Part shown: positions 36,609 to 47,500 of the stretch, piece by piece
Position numbering within the stretch: the stretch's first letter is position 1
Layout: each line of letters starts with the position of its first letter
From: Symsagittifera roscoffensis
Taxonomy: Eukaryota; Xenacoelomorpha; Acoela; Convolutidae
DNA length: 64,000 nucleotides
Direction: 5' to 3'
Assembly (NCBI RefSeq): GCF_963678635.1
Contig: NC_087069.1
Span: 24,910,303 to 24,974,302 of the forward strand
Translations under genes and position numbers: made by a program
The notes under the pieces: generated by a model
Told to the model about the DNA's origin: nothing
The model's input: only the letters and a program-made list of their open reading frames with translations
Database searches by the model: none

Positions 36609-36999
36609 TGTTAATGCTACATAGCATAAAATTGAAAGTATAAAAGATATTATAGTATAAAGGTAGTATAGTCGCTTTGCAAAACCAGCTGTATAGCCCA
36701 GCGTATACATAGTGCGTTCCGGGAAGTTCGGCGTGGGTTCGATTCTCACCTAAGTCGTTTCACTTGAGAATCATATTTGAGCCCAACCTGACAGAACATA
36801 AAATGCTAACATTTTAACCGGTTCAAAATTGAAACCACGTGAAATGAATTTGATTTATTAGCAAAAATCATAAATCAGCGCATGATCAACCCCATTTTTT
36901 TTGGCTTGATACGTTTAATGTAGCCACAAAATTTTGAGCATTTTCCGTGAATTTAAAACCGATTCTGTTTTGTTTTAACTGTATAAACTGAGCAGAGTA
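36609..36999 (+). repeat. BEL/Pao 5' LTR
   Basis: Starts TGTTAATGCTACATAGCAT and ends GAGCAGAGTA; pairs with 45076-45475. It holds a TATA-like AGTATAAAAG shortly after the start and a tRNA-like block with box A- and box B-like sequences (36694-36746). It is directly followed, after 3 bases, by a primer binding site beginning TGG. Confidence 0.92.
36694..36746 (+). promoter_or_regulatory. Pol III box A/B-like sequences in the 5' LTR
   Basis: TAGCCCAGCG (from 36694) resembles the tRNA A box, and GGTTCGATTCT (36736-36746) differs by one base from the B-box consensus. The latter sits in a T-arm-like GTGGG-TTCGATT-CTCAC stem-loop with five pairs, one of them G-T. The spacing fits an internal Pol III promoter. 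The acceptor stem does not pair, so this is tRNA-like rather than a tRNA gene. Confidence 0.45.
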
Positions 37000-37002
37000 T
37001 TT

Positions 37003-37020
37003 TGGTGCCGCGACTCGGGA
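37003..37020 (+). promoter_or_regulatory. Primer binding site of the BEL/Pao element
   Basis: TGGTGCCGCGACTCGGGA lies 3 bases after the LTR end. A TGG-starting sequence here is where the CCA end of a tRNA primes minus-strand synthesis. I cannot name the tRNA with confidence. Confidence 0.6.
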
Positions 37021-37840
37021 ATTTCAACAGCGCAACCGAAAACTCAAAAAAACCCGAGAATCAAAAAGTCTTCCAGTTGAACCGTTAAAGAAAATAGTTT
37101 CTCAACAAGCATAAACAGCTAAATTATGATCGCGAAAGAACGACTTCTTCTAAAACTGAGACAGCAGAAAAAACTTCACAACCATAATCAACAAACGAAG
37201 AGTTATTAACTTCAGAAACGAAAACACCGGAACCTACAGCACATGACCGTACAGCGAATCAGCCAAAATTAGCTGTACCGAGTAATTGGCCCAACAAGAA
37301 CCAAAGCTACCACGGCGGAATTTTGCGCCCCGTCCAATGAGTGACAGCTCTTCTCAGCACCCAAAAAAATCTCAACACCCGAAATTTTGTGGATTTTGGT
37401 CTACAATCCGATGAACTTCTCGTGCCGGCAACAAACTTGTAAGACCAAACCTTCTTTTTGTCCTTTTCTCAACTCATTTATGCTATAACTTGATCTATGA
37501 GTTCTGTGATTCGTAGTTTTTTGTCATTATTAGGATTTGCTAGGTTTCAAGTTTTGCTGTAAAATTACATACCTTGTTGTTAATAGCAAACCGATTAAAA
37601 CTTTACTAGATACCTTATCCTAGTTCATACCCAGTACCCTATTACCCCAGGACAGTCTCGAACCCAGAAAATTTTCCAAAAAAAACGTTCGCTTTTTTTA
37701 AAAAAAAAATTTCGAAAAAAAAACATTTATACCAACATTTTTCAAAATTTTCACTGACAAAAAAAATTGTTTTGTACGAATATAACGCAAAGCCGGGAAA
37801 AACCGTTATCGTCTCGCCCGTCAACCGTTTAAGCCGTCAA

Positions 37841-38680
37841 TCGTGTCGAGCAAATTTTTTGAAAGAATTCCTAACTCGGTTTCCTCCAGTGGTTGGATAA
37901 TCTTCAAAAATTTGCTCGGCTCGCCCCGTTTTCAGCAGCATACCGAAAACGCATATTAAATTGATTGCCGTTTTTGGCCGCATATTAAATTGATTGCCAA
38001 TAAAACAACCGTATCGCTTATCATTCTCAATGGTGTTCATCATTGCTATGAGTTCTCTTCATCACTCCGTAAAAACAATGCCCTTAACTCTACAAAAACG
38101 CCTCGACAATACTTTTAATGCAGTTCCAGGTTTAAGCTTTCTTTTGCATGCAAATAACCGACAAAAGACTGTTCATCATCTTTTAAGCAACTCCCCAAGT
38201 TGTATGATAGAGAAAAATATTATAATTTGGCACGATGTTGTAAATAATTCATTAAGCAAGCATAAATCAAACAACGATAACCCATTCACACCATAAAGTC
38301 TGATTGAAGTTTTAAAAGAATATAAAAACCAAAAATCAGCCATTGTTTACGTACACCGTCAAAGAACTCCCAATGTTTATGGACGTTTGGTTGAAACAGG
38401 AATAATAACCATTGATGTGACCAAATATTTAATCTCAAAAAAGAATCTAACGACAAAGAATTAATTCGTAAGCTTAAATTCATTCATACTCCGGCTTTTT
38501 TAGAAATAAAAAACTTGAGAATCATTTGACGTTATTTCCCCAATCTGTCTGAGCTTATCAATAAAGTTAAAAAACGTCGACCAAGTTCAAGGAAAATGAA
38601 AACAGATAAGCATAAGGTTTCTCACATGACAACAGTCGAAGAATATTTAACGTTTGTTAGGCATTATCAATCTTGATTTG
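37841..38680 (+). pseudogene. Repeat-associated hypothetical protein relic upstream of gag
   Basis: A plus-strand frame at 37994-38296 encodes MPLTLQKRLDNTFNAVPGL, then IIIWHDVVNNSLSKHKSNN, and ends at one TAA. The same frame resumes with SLIEVLKEYKNQKSAIVY and GIITIDVTKYLISKKN, then shifts into a basic tail (LINKVKKRRPSSRKMK) to about 38675. The D/N/H-containing WHDVVNNS block and the following alternating hydrophobic strands suggest an alpha/beta enzyme fold, perhaps SGNH-like, but this is a guess. The type of sequence seems familiar from uncharacterised invertebrate proteins. It is not part of the standard BEL/Pao gene set, so it is either a nested insertion or an accessory ORF. Confidence 0.5.
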
Positions 38681-38859
38681 TTTTTTTTTTTCATTAGTTA
38701 AATTCCTCTTTAAGTTCAATCTTGTAGTTTGTTGTTCTTCTGTTCCTTAGGCAACGAGAATCGTAGAGATCTTGCGAGGATCCTCACGTTCGGTATAGGA
38801 CGCGGCTACTTGAATTAATTCCGTCAATCAACAGTACATTTTTTTTGCTCTTTTTTCAA

Positions 38860-41170
38860 AGGAAAAAACAAATATTTCAAAATAGAGCTTGATCTCGGCC
38901 AGAAGCTAAACAAAATTTATCTTGCAGGAAATAGTTGGAAACAAATTTTTCTGAATACCATGCCAAAATTACGGAATATATAAAGGCGAATGATAGACCA
39001 GATAAAATTGAATTGAAACGTACATAGAAAAATCTAGCTTTTTGCTCACAAAAAATTATAGAGAAAAATGATGAGCTTAAATTTTTGTCTACGCAGAGCA
39101 ACAAAGCTGCTGAAACCATAAATCAACTTGAGTTTTACCAAGGATCTATCACTGCAAAAAATGAAGATGTATCAGGTGCAGCTAAAAATTACTTTCAAAT
39201 TAAACCTCAAGAGGACCAGGTAGCAATTGCACGAAGCCTAACGCCAAGCGAATCCGTCCGTTCCAAAAAAAACCCTTTCACAGCGTTCTAATAATGCATC
39301 AATGACTTCGAGTGAGCGTCGAAGAGAGGCAGCCCTTGCAAAAATTTGACGCGAGGAAATTGAACGCCAGGCAGAGGCTAAGCTTCGTTTGAAAAAGCAA
39401 GAGATCCAGGTTGAGTCGATGAATGGTCAACTTGAACTTGATGTGGTTGCAGAGGAAAGCTGTCAAAAGCTACCCGAGGCAACTATCGAAGAGACGGAAT
39501 ATCTGGAACACGCCTCTGAAATCTGGAGACATCGTCGTAGCAGGTCGAAATTGGCAATGGCCGTTCAGGAGAACCAAACGGATGAAGACCGGACAAGAAG
39601 CTGGGTGAACACTCAATTCGCAGCCCAGGAAGTAGATCATCCAGTGGCGCCAGTCCAAAGTGTCAACTTGGAACCTGTTCCCGAGTTCTTGTCATTTTCA
39701 AGTATTGAACCGCCTTTCAGTTGAAATCTGACGAGGATTCACAACTCTCAAACAAGTGCTAATTAATTCGAAACCGCGTGTATAAACTCACAGAGTGTTA
39801 ACATCCCTCATACATCGAATACAAGTGTCAGCTTGCCAAATCCAAACGTAAATAGTACGTATGAGCCACAGGAACAGCTACATTTGACCAACTTATACAG
39901 CTACAACCCTTTGATGCAGAAAAGTTTTTGTCAATCTAATATCCCGACGAGCTCAATGCTCATTGCTCAACAAACTTTTTTCCCAAATACTTCTGCAAGT
40001 TTTGTGTACTAACCGCTTTTACCCACTAACGTTGTTCCTCTTAATCCTTCAACAGTCGTTTTTGCATTTAACCTAAATTATGTTATATAGCCATCGAACG
40101 TTCAACCGTTCTCTAGCGGAGGAACAACTTTTTATGTCGGTACTCCTAATGCTGTAGACGCCGCTATCTATTCAAAACAGCTGATGGCACCTTATACAAT
40201 TGAGAACAAACAATGTGGCCCAATTACGTCCTCGGGCAGTAAAGCAATCGCTAATCAAAATCCAGCTAAAATCTTGACATTGAGCCAGAAATGTCCCTTG
40301 CCTGAGTAGAAATTGTCTTCTTTCGATGGAAATCCATTGCAGTGGCCTGAATGATTTGGTTAATTCAAAAGCGCATTCGATGCAAACGTTTTAGGTGATG
40401 ATTTCATACTGACATATCTCGAAACCCTCGTCTCAGGCAAAGCGAAGAATGCAATTGCCAATTCGCTTACAGTGGAATATTCTACAAAGACGCTTTAAAA
40501 ACTCTGGAGAAGAAATTTGGACAACCGCGGACGATTGTGGTGGCTCATCTTGAAAAACTTTCAAATTTTCCCCCTCTCAAAATGCAGAATTCATAAAGCA
40601 TTATCAGTTTCGCTTCCTATTTATCCAGTCTTGTCGCTTTTTTAAAATCGTTAGGATATGAGAACGACTTGAGGAGTACATCCGTTTTGAATCAAGTTAT
40701 TTCAAAATTGTGTCCAAATATGAAAGAGTAGTGGTCTCTCCACTCTGTAAAGAAATGTTGGAGACAGCCAACCGTTTTAGATTTTAATGATTGGCTCCGC
40801 TACAAGTCTGAGGCACATGAACTTATGCGTGTGAGTCAGAGTAAGTAACGACCCGAGGAGACTCCAAAGACGGGTTTCCATAAACCATCTACAAAAGTTT
40901 TTGCCGCTGCTTCAAAAGTTGAAAAACCATTTTTTGCTCCGTGCCTCCAGTGCAAGGGTAAACACTGGATTTGTTCTGTATTTAAGTAAAAGACCCCAAC
41001 TCAACGAGCTCAATTCTCCGCTCGAAATAGGTTGTGTTTTGCTTGCTTGCAACCTGACCACATGTTCCGAAATTGCCCTAAAGCCCGCAAATGCACTAAC
41101 CCTGGTTTTGAAAGAACCCATAATGTCTTGTTGCTTGGTGCAGAGAAAGTTTTCAGCGTAAGGCCCGCAA
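38860..41170 (+). pseudogene. gag: BEL/Pao gag relic
   Basis: The N-terminal part (38860-39300) is Lys/Glu-rich and helical. A frame at 39389-39724 follows; the capsid-like centre, read through stops, has LSSFDGNPLQWPE and LETLVSGKAKNAIA (about 40315-40460), the signature region of Pao-type Gag. A C-terminal zinc knuckle CFACLQPDHMFRNC (41038-41079) leads into KARKCTNPGFERTHN, where a Cys expected in the second knuckle is Phe. It would package the element RNA. At least five in-frame stops and several frameshifts are present. Confidence 0.88.
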
Positions 41171-41199
41171 ACAAAGAGTCAAACATTAGCAACAACACA

Positions 41200-41680
41200 A
41201 GCCAATCAAAGTCAAACATTACCGCCCCGCCGAACCGGAATAAACCGCAAACTTCGTCATCGAACGTATCCGGGTCGCCGTCTCACAAGAAACTAACGGG
41301 ACTCCTTCGATTGGAAATACGTTCGTACACAGACGTGACCACTGCTCTTGTAATGTGCGATTCCTGCTGTGTGGATCTCGGCGGGCTAGCACAGCGTTTA
41401 AATTTAACTGGCCAAAAGCTAGATATTCGGTAAACGGCTCCAATTTGACGGAATCCGTTACCACGCAACAAGTCGAAGTGAAGGTTTTTGCCAAATTCGA
41501 CCACCATGAATACTCGTTTAGGGTTACGCCGTTTGTGAAAGACAGTTTGAGCGTTGGTTCCGAAACCATTGACGTTCCCATTCTCCAAGACAGGTTTCAA
41601 CATCTGCAGCCAAATAAACCTATTATCTACAATTATTCCGACATTGAGGTGATATTAGGGCAGGATGTCTCATGCAATCA
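41200..41680 (+). pseudogene. pro: BEL/Pao aspartic protease relic
   Basis: The segment LRLEIRSYTDVTTALVMCDS (41302-41361) followed by a Leu/Gly pattern (LAQRLNLTGQKL) matches the Pao-type protease, in which the catalytic Asp lies in an ALxDSxS context, here VMCDSCC. The frame breaks at about 41430 and resumes with ESVTTQQVEVKVFAKFDHHE. The domain ends in an ILGQD motif near 41653, usual at the protease-RT link. Confidence 0.8.
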
Positions 41681-42770
41681 AGCATCTCGAATATTTCCAA
41701 GGACGAAATCAAAATGCCCCTGTCGCTGGTAGTATGCCCATTGGCTGGGTTCTCAGTGGCCCACTTCCATCACCAATTGGTGTTCGAGCCACCACTTTCA
41801 AGTGCAGTGTTGGGGACGTAGCACTTGCTGACCAAGTGAAGAAATGGTACGAGCTAGAATCGTATGGCGCGTTTAAGCAAACTGATCCTCGTTCCTCAGC
41901 TGATAAACGTGCTCAAAAAATTCTTTTCTCTACCACGCTTCATGATGGCAGCCGTTATGTTGTCGGAATGCTCTAGGCTGATGACAAAACTCAACTTTCA
42001 GATAACTTTTACGCTTCATTGGTCCAGTTTAGGTCTCTTGAAAAGCGTCTAGAGAAAAATTTAAGCAGCTCAGACCGAGAATGGTACGTACCGCACCACC
42101 CAGTTTTAAATCCTAGCAAATCCGGCAAAGTTCGGCGCGTCATAAACGGTGCTTCTAAATTTCACGGCAAATCACTGATTAACTCCCTTCTCGTCGGCCC
42201 CGATCTGCTTCAGAACATTTCGTTCGTTTTAATGCGCTTCCGAGAGCACAAATACGCAATTTCTGCAGATTTAAAAGGCATGTTTATGCAGGTTGGCTCA
42301 CTAGAAAGTGATCAACGTTCCCTGCGCTTTTTGTGGCGGGAGAACCCTACATCAGATGTGAGTGTATTTCAATATACAAGGCGTACTTGGAGCGAAAGAT
42401 TCTCCGACATTTGCTAACTATGCTCTTCGCCAAACAGCCGTCGACAACCAAGATCGTTACCCAGATGCCGCTTACGCCGTGCCAAACAACTTTTACATGA
42501 ATGACTACCTTGGGTCTTGGAAAAATCCAGAAACTGCTTTAACGTTAAGTCGCAGTTTAGTTGAACTGCTCAAGTTGGGTGGGTGGGTTAATCTTACAAA
42601 ATTTATTACCAGCGTTCCCAATTTGTCCGTCAAACTAAATCCCCCAAAGAGCAGCGCTAACAACAGTAATGAAGTTATTACCGCTGCGATTAATCCGGAA
42701 ACCGCATCGCATGTTCTCGGTCTCAAATGGGACTACGTCACCGATACGTTGGCTGTGAGCAGATAAGTTG
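41680..42770 (+). pseudogene. RT: BEL/Pao reverse transcriptase relic, YMND active site
   Basis: The order is: PIGWVLSGPLP, a linker, WYVPHHPVLNP, VRRVINGASKFHGKSLINSL, YAISADLKGMFMQV (first catalytic Asp present), LRFLWRENPT, a frameshift at about 42375-42390, GAKDSPTFANYALRQTA, and FYMNDYLGSW at 42491-42520. The active-site motif is YMND; the first Asp codon is AAT at 42500-42502, consistent with a single GAT-to-AAT change. VLGLKWDYVTDTL follows, then a stop at 42764-42766 within what should continue into RNase H. Confidence 0.92.
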
Positions 42771-43680
42771 ACCGCGAACTCAAAGACTCTGTTACGCAGC
42801 GATTGGTTCTTAGTTTTGTGTCCTCCTTGTTCGACTCCATAGGTCTTGTCGCCCCGTATACCGTACGCGCACGTTTGCTACTGAAAGATATCTGGAGATT
42901 GAGTGGCCAACAGTGGAACGACCCACTGCCAAATGAGTTGTGCCGCAGATTCACTGAATGGCACTCCGGCTTGCCAATTTTAGGGCAGCTCAGAATATCT
43001 CGTTGCTATTTTGACTTCCCAGTAGACGAAGTTGACTGCACATGTTCAGTGATAGCTCATTGGACGTTTTCTGTTCCGTAGATATTCTTCGAGCTAAGAA
43101 AAACATCTATTCCAAAGGTCAACTACCGTTTGTCTTCGGTAAAGATGTTTTCGTTTGCCCCTATGAAGATGCTTTCGTTTCCGAAGTTGGAACTTCAGGC
43201 TGCACTTCTTGCTAGTCGCTTGAAAGATGATATCGAGAAAGATCTGACACTGAGTATTTCCAAAGTGTTCATGTGGACTGACAGCACAAGGGTTCATCAG
43301 TGGTTGAACTCGACAAGCAAACAGCCCGTGTTTGTAGCCAATAGAGTGGCCGAGATTCTGGAGTCAACATCAATTGACCAATGGTTCCATGTTTTGAGAG
43401 GAGATAACCCCGATGACACCGGAACGGCTGATTCCCTCAAACAAAGCAGTTGGGTAAGCGGCCCTTCCTTCTCGAAAACTTCGGATTGGCCTTTCAATCC
43501 AAATAAGGAAGATACTAAAAAAATTCGCCTGTGTGGTCCGGTCTACCATTTGAATGAGGGTTTAGAGGACTCTTCCAATTTTCCGTGCACGGCAGTTTCG
43601 TTTGACTTTGCCTTCCCTTGGGAAAAGTATAGCTCGTTCTCCAAGATAAAGCGGCTGGTCGCATATATGTAAGCATAGAC
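42770..43680 (+). pseudogene. RH: BEL/Pao connection and RNase H region relic
   Basis: SSLFDSIGLVAPYTVRARLL (42827-42886) and DIWRLSGQQWNDPLP are typical of the Pao connection domain. A frameshift region near 43080 precedes LSFPKLELQAALLASRLKDD (43172-43231) and VFMWTDSTRVHQWLNSTS, with the Asp of WTDST at an expected RNase H position. PVFVANRVAEI then links toward integrase. Open for 180 codons (43130-43672) but broken upstream. Confidence 0.9.
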
Positions 43681-43799
43681 ATTTCAAATCGCCAGATCAG
43701 GCCATAATTAATCCAGCTGAACTTGTCATTGCAGAGGAAACTTTTTTGCAATTTTCGTAGTTAGAGTCATCCCAAGCTGAAAGTAAACAATTAGCAGCT

Positions 43800-45091
43800 A
43801 GAAAAATGTGAAAACCTTGAGCCGTATATCATCGTATTCACCTTTATCGGGCCGAATGGTTTATTTAGATCTACTGGCCGTATCCAACGTCTCTCCGCAA
43901 CCGCATTCGAAACTCTGGTTTTGGATAGCCGCTGGTTTTTGGTAGCCGCCATCGCCTACTCCGATTGTGTCTCCGTTTTTATCACATTAAGCACGAACAT
44001 CAGTCCGTCGACTACCTTCGTTCCGTCATTCATCAGCAATTTGTTGTAGTACGCTTAAGATGTGCACTAAGAGATATTGAAACACATTGCGTGTGCTGTA
44101 GAAAGCGAAAAGCGACAACCGTTAATCCAATGATATCTGACCCTCCCGCGGAGCGTCTAGGTCACCGCCAGCAACGGTTCTCGAACTGCGGTGTCGATTA
44201 TTTTGGACCATTTCATGTTACCATTCGTCGATCTTCCGAGAAACGCTGGGGTTTTCTAATTATCTGCTTAACGACTCTCGCAATTCACATTGAGTTGGTT
44301 CCATCCATGGACACAAGTTCATGTGTGATGGCTATCGAGCGCTTTACTTCTAGGCGAGGAACACCCTCAATAATTTGGTCGGACAACGGAACAAACTTTG
44401 TAGGAGCCGAAAAAGAGCTTCTTCTGTGCATCAAAAAATGGAACGCAGAAGCTCCACTGTCGCTCTTACACAAATGCATTAAGTGGAAGTATACTCCGCC
44501 AAGTGCACTTAATCAAGATGGAGCATGGTAGCGAATAGTGCGCAGTTGTAAGCTCGTGTTTTATGCAATCTTAGGGTCAAGAAAGTTGACTGACGAGATT
44601 TTGAACACAAATATGTGCCTAGTTGAAGGTTCACTAAACGCCCGTCAACTCACTCCCGTTTCTGACGACCCAGATAGTCTTGAGGCTTTGACGCCGAATT
44701 ATTTCCTTTTAGGTCACAAAGTCTACCGTTTCTGTCTCTAAGGTCGAGTGAAAACTATTCTCACTCTAAATGCTATGCCCGTGCGCAGTCGTACACAAAC
44801 GCAATTTGGCAGCTATGGTTAACTGAGTACGTCCCTACACTCAATAAAAATGTTAAAGGACATGCTCCTCCCGAATAATCTTTGAGAACGGGAGATATGG
44901 TGTGGTTATTTGAATCCGCCAGCCCTAGGGGCCCTTACCCACTACCACGCATAGTGTCGCTAAACTACGGCAAAGACAACACCGCACGCTCCGCAAACCT
45001 AAGGACCGTTTCCGGAAACTACACTCGGCCGCTCGTTAAGCTCGTTCCGGTTCTCGCTCCTTCGGGGGTGGAGGATGTTAAGGCTACATAG
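43800..45091 (+). pseudogene. INT: BEL/Pao integrase relic, catalytic Glu replaced by stop
   Basis: The H2C2 zinc-binding part (HIKHEHQSVDYLR, then CVCCRKRKATT; 43983-44120) is intact. The core has VDYFGPF (first Asp at 44196-44198), RRGTPSIIWSDNGTNFVG with the second Asp, and DGAW followed by TAG at 44529-44531 where the catalytic Glu normally sits (GVWE/GAWE), then R. The C-terminal domain (RTGDMVWLFES, 44885-44917) ends at 45091, overlapping the first 16 bp of the 3' LTR. Another stop at 44739-44741 splits the C-terminal part. Confidence 0.93.
45063..45075 (+). promoter_or_regulatory. Polypurine tract of the BEL/Pao element
   Basis: CGGGGGTGGAGGA ends exactly where the 3' LTR (TGTTAA) begins, the expected place for the plus-strand primer. 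One T interrupts the purines. Confidence 0.7.
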
Positions 45092-45475
45092 CATTAAAGA
45101 TGAAAGTATAAAAGATAGTCTAAGCGCTTGGCAATACCAGCTGTATAGCCTAGCGTATATATAGTGCGTTCCGGGGAGTTCGGCGTGGGTTCGATTCTCA
45201 CCTTAGTCGATTCATTTGAGAATCCTATTTGAGCCGATTCTGACCGAACATAAAATGCTAATATTTTAATTGGTTCAAAATTGGTTTGCGGTTTAGTTTC
45301 TGTTAATTCAACTGCGTGAAATGAATTGGATTTTATACCACTAATCATGAATCAGCACATGATCAGCCCCACTTTTTAAGCTTGATACGTTTAATGTATT
45401 CACAAAATTTTGAGCGTATTTCCTGAATTTAAAACTGATTCTGTTTCGTTCTAGTTGTATAAATTGAGCAGAATA
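45076..45475 (+). repeat. BEL/Pao 3' LTR
   Basis: Pairs with 36609-36999. It has an extra segment of roughly 24 bp (about 45282-45310) and lacks about 10 bp near 45120 compared with the 5' LTR. It retains the TATA-like AGTATAAAAG and the tRNA-like block (TAGCC from 45146; B-box-like GGTTCGATTCT at 45188-45198). Confidence 0.92.
45146..45198 (+). promoter_or_regulatory. Pol III box A/B-like sequences in the 3' LTR
   Basis: The B-box-like GGTTCGATTCT is identical to that in the 5' LTR, whereas several neighbouring positions differ between the two LTRs. The A-box-like TAGCCTAGCG carries one change. Confidence 0.45.
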
Positions 45476-45477
45476 GG

Positions 45478-45525
45478 GAACCTGGTCAGAAGAGATAGGG
45501 AAGTTGTAATTTGTTAGATGTTGAA
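45478..45525. repeat. Direct repeat flanking the BEL/Pao element, right copy
   Basis: 48-bp counterpart of 36558-36608, with a 3-bp deletion and a few substitutions. Confidence 0.85.
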
Positions 45526-47500
45526 TTATAATGAGAGTTTTAATTTGTTACTATTTACTAATACAGGCAAATAAGTAAGTATAAAAGCCAATTTAAACAA
45601 GGTCCCTGCATAGGAAAAGTCCTCAATTTGCGGTGACCGGTAGCGTGTGGGATCGCTTGTTCGAGAAGGGAGGATACCTCATTGCCCTTACAGTCTCAAA
45701 GTTTCTTAGTTTCGATATTTTTGGCAACGGCGTGTGTGAGCGACTATACTTGGTGAATAACTCTAAGTTAATTTTAATGAGTGCATGGCCGTGCCTCGTC
45801 CCAATTCTTTTCAAAGAAGGAAATGCAAGAGTAACTTTTTTAGTTGAAGGACACGAGTAGTCAGAAAATTTTTTTTATGGAGGACATTCTTCATGTTGCA
45901 TTTTTTGTGAAAAGTTTGGGAAGGCAGTTAGGTGGATGTTGTATGATGCCATGTAGGATACGCGGTGAGTTGAGGTGACGTGGAAAAATTTTAATTTCCG
46001 ATGTTGTTAGTATGTTTATAGCAGAATACTGGATCACCAATTGATGATAATCCGGAGTTATGCGTTCAATGGGGACATTGATGGATCTGTCCGGGGAGTA
46101 TGTTTCATTCCGCTGATGGCACAGCCGAACCTTTCGACGCACGCTAAAATCATGATAAGGGCCTTAAAGTAGAGATTGGTGGAAAAGGATTTTAAGAATG
46201 TCCTAGATTTTTCATATTCTCAAAGTCTCCATTTGGACTGGAACATAAATGAGAAATACACAAAAACGGCCATTTTTACTGGAAAATTGCGTCAAAACAC
46301 ACAACAGCCGATTGCAAGACGACAAATAGTCGAGAGAGAAAAAAAAGAGAAGAAGAACGAAACCTCCTATCGTAACGAGGATATGATGAGGTAGTTATCG
46401 GAAGAAAAAAGTGCAAGATGAAGATGTAGTCGGACCATTCGCGACTGCCGGGAGAGGTCTGAATTGGAGGTTCGGTGGCCGGAGACTCTGTTACCAATTT
46501 TTGAATGCATTTAAGCTGCTGTAATGCCCTGAACGCATTTAATTAATTTCAACTTTGGTCTAGTATTTCAGAGCATGAGCAGTTAGAGGCGAGAAAAGGG
46601 TCAATCTACCTCTTATGGATTCAGTAAACAATTGTCACTAAACATACCTCTATTTGTGGTTCCTGGCCGTGTTTTGAGTAATAATCACCTTGTTTAGGGA
46701 TCCAAGACCCAGCTATGAGATTATTTTTGAAGTGAACGAAAGCTAATCATATGTAGTTTGGCTGATGGCCTTAAAGTGGTAACATAATAGTTAGCCCTTA
46801 AATATATGAGAAAAAAGGTTAAAAACGAGTAGGTTTAAGTTAACTGATGTCAGCCAGTCGTCAATATGAGTTTCTCTTACGCCCTGTCTGAAATTTTTTC
46901 TGGCGAATTTTACTTTTCGTTAAAAGAAAACTGATAGTTAAAGATTTAGAAAAAATGTATTTTTGCTGAAAAAGTTTAAAGTAGCTACTAAATTAGATGC
47001 TGAATTTTGTATCCGCTAAATGTAAATTTGCACAAGCTACAAAATATGATTTGTTCGTTTGCGGTACTACTTTTCAATTTTATCTGTAAATTGTTCGTTC
47101 AATTTTTCCACTATTTCTCTACTTGTAACAAAATGTTTAATGGAGGTGGATTCAATTGCGAAAGAAAATTAATCTGAAATTGAAACTATTTGAAAACGTA
47201 AGAGTTTTTTTTTAATTATCTAGATAATTTATGTTAAAGAGAGATTAAGAAGAGTCAAGAAGAGGTTTTAGCTGAAAAATAACAACATTTCAATTTGCTC
47301 ATTTCTAGCTTTTACTCAGGTCAATTCAGTGTTCTTCCAGAAGAAAAAGCTGAATAACAGATAAATTTAGGAAAAAGCGTGTTTTTTCCACAAAATTTGA
47401 ATGAGTTCTATCGAATATTAGATGTCTCTGAAATTTCCTACAACATTTCCCCATTTTAACAACTAGGTTGAAAATTGTGAAAAAAACTTGGATAAAATGC
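45526..47500. other. Spacer with short frames, no recognised gene
   Basis: A 75-codon plus-strand frame (45633-45860) and an 83-codon minus-strand frame (46142-45891, ...YSPDRSINVPIERITPDYHQ) are slightly GC-richer than the surroundings and may be fragments of an older element. I recognise neither. From about 46500 the sequence is AT-rich and featureless. Confidence 0.4.

Larger units (their letters stand above)
36609..45475 (+). mobile_element. BEL/Pao LTR retrotransposon, near full length, inactive
   Basis: An 8.9-kb element with 391-bp and 400-bp LTRs, a primer binding site, a polypurine tract and gag-protease-RT-RNase H-integrase in the order and sequence style of BEL/Pao. The element shows many stops and frameshifts, an RT YMND in place of YMDD-type, and an integrase Glu replaced by a stop. 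LTR divergence with several indels shows an old insertion. A foreign-looking ORF relic lies between the 5' LTR and gag. The superfamily is known only from animals. Confidence 0.93.

Noticed and set aside
38751-38830. Sequence containing AATTAATTCCGTCAAT that recalls the complement of an 18S rRNA segment
   Set aside because: The match is only about 16 bases and the flanks do not continue as rRNA.
45891-46142. 83-codon minus-strand frame considered as a retroelement pol fragment
   Set aside because: No catalytic or zinc-binding motif and no repeat partner in the window; kept only as an unassigned frame.
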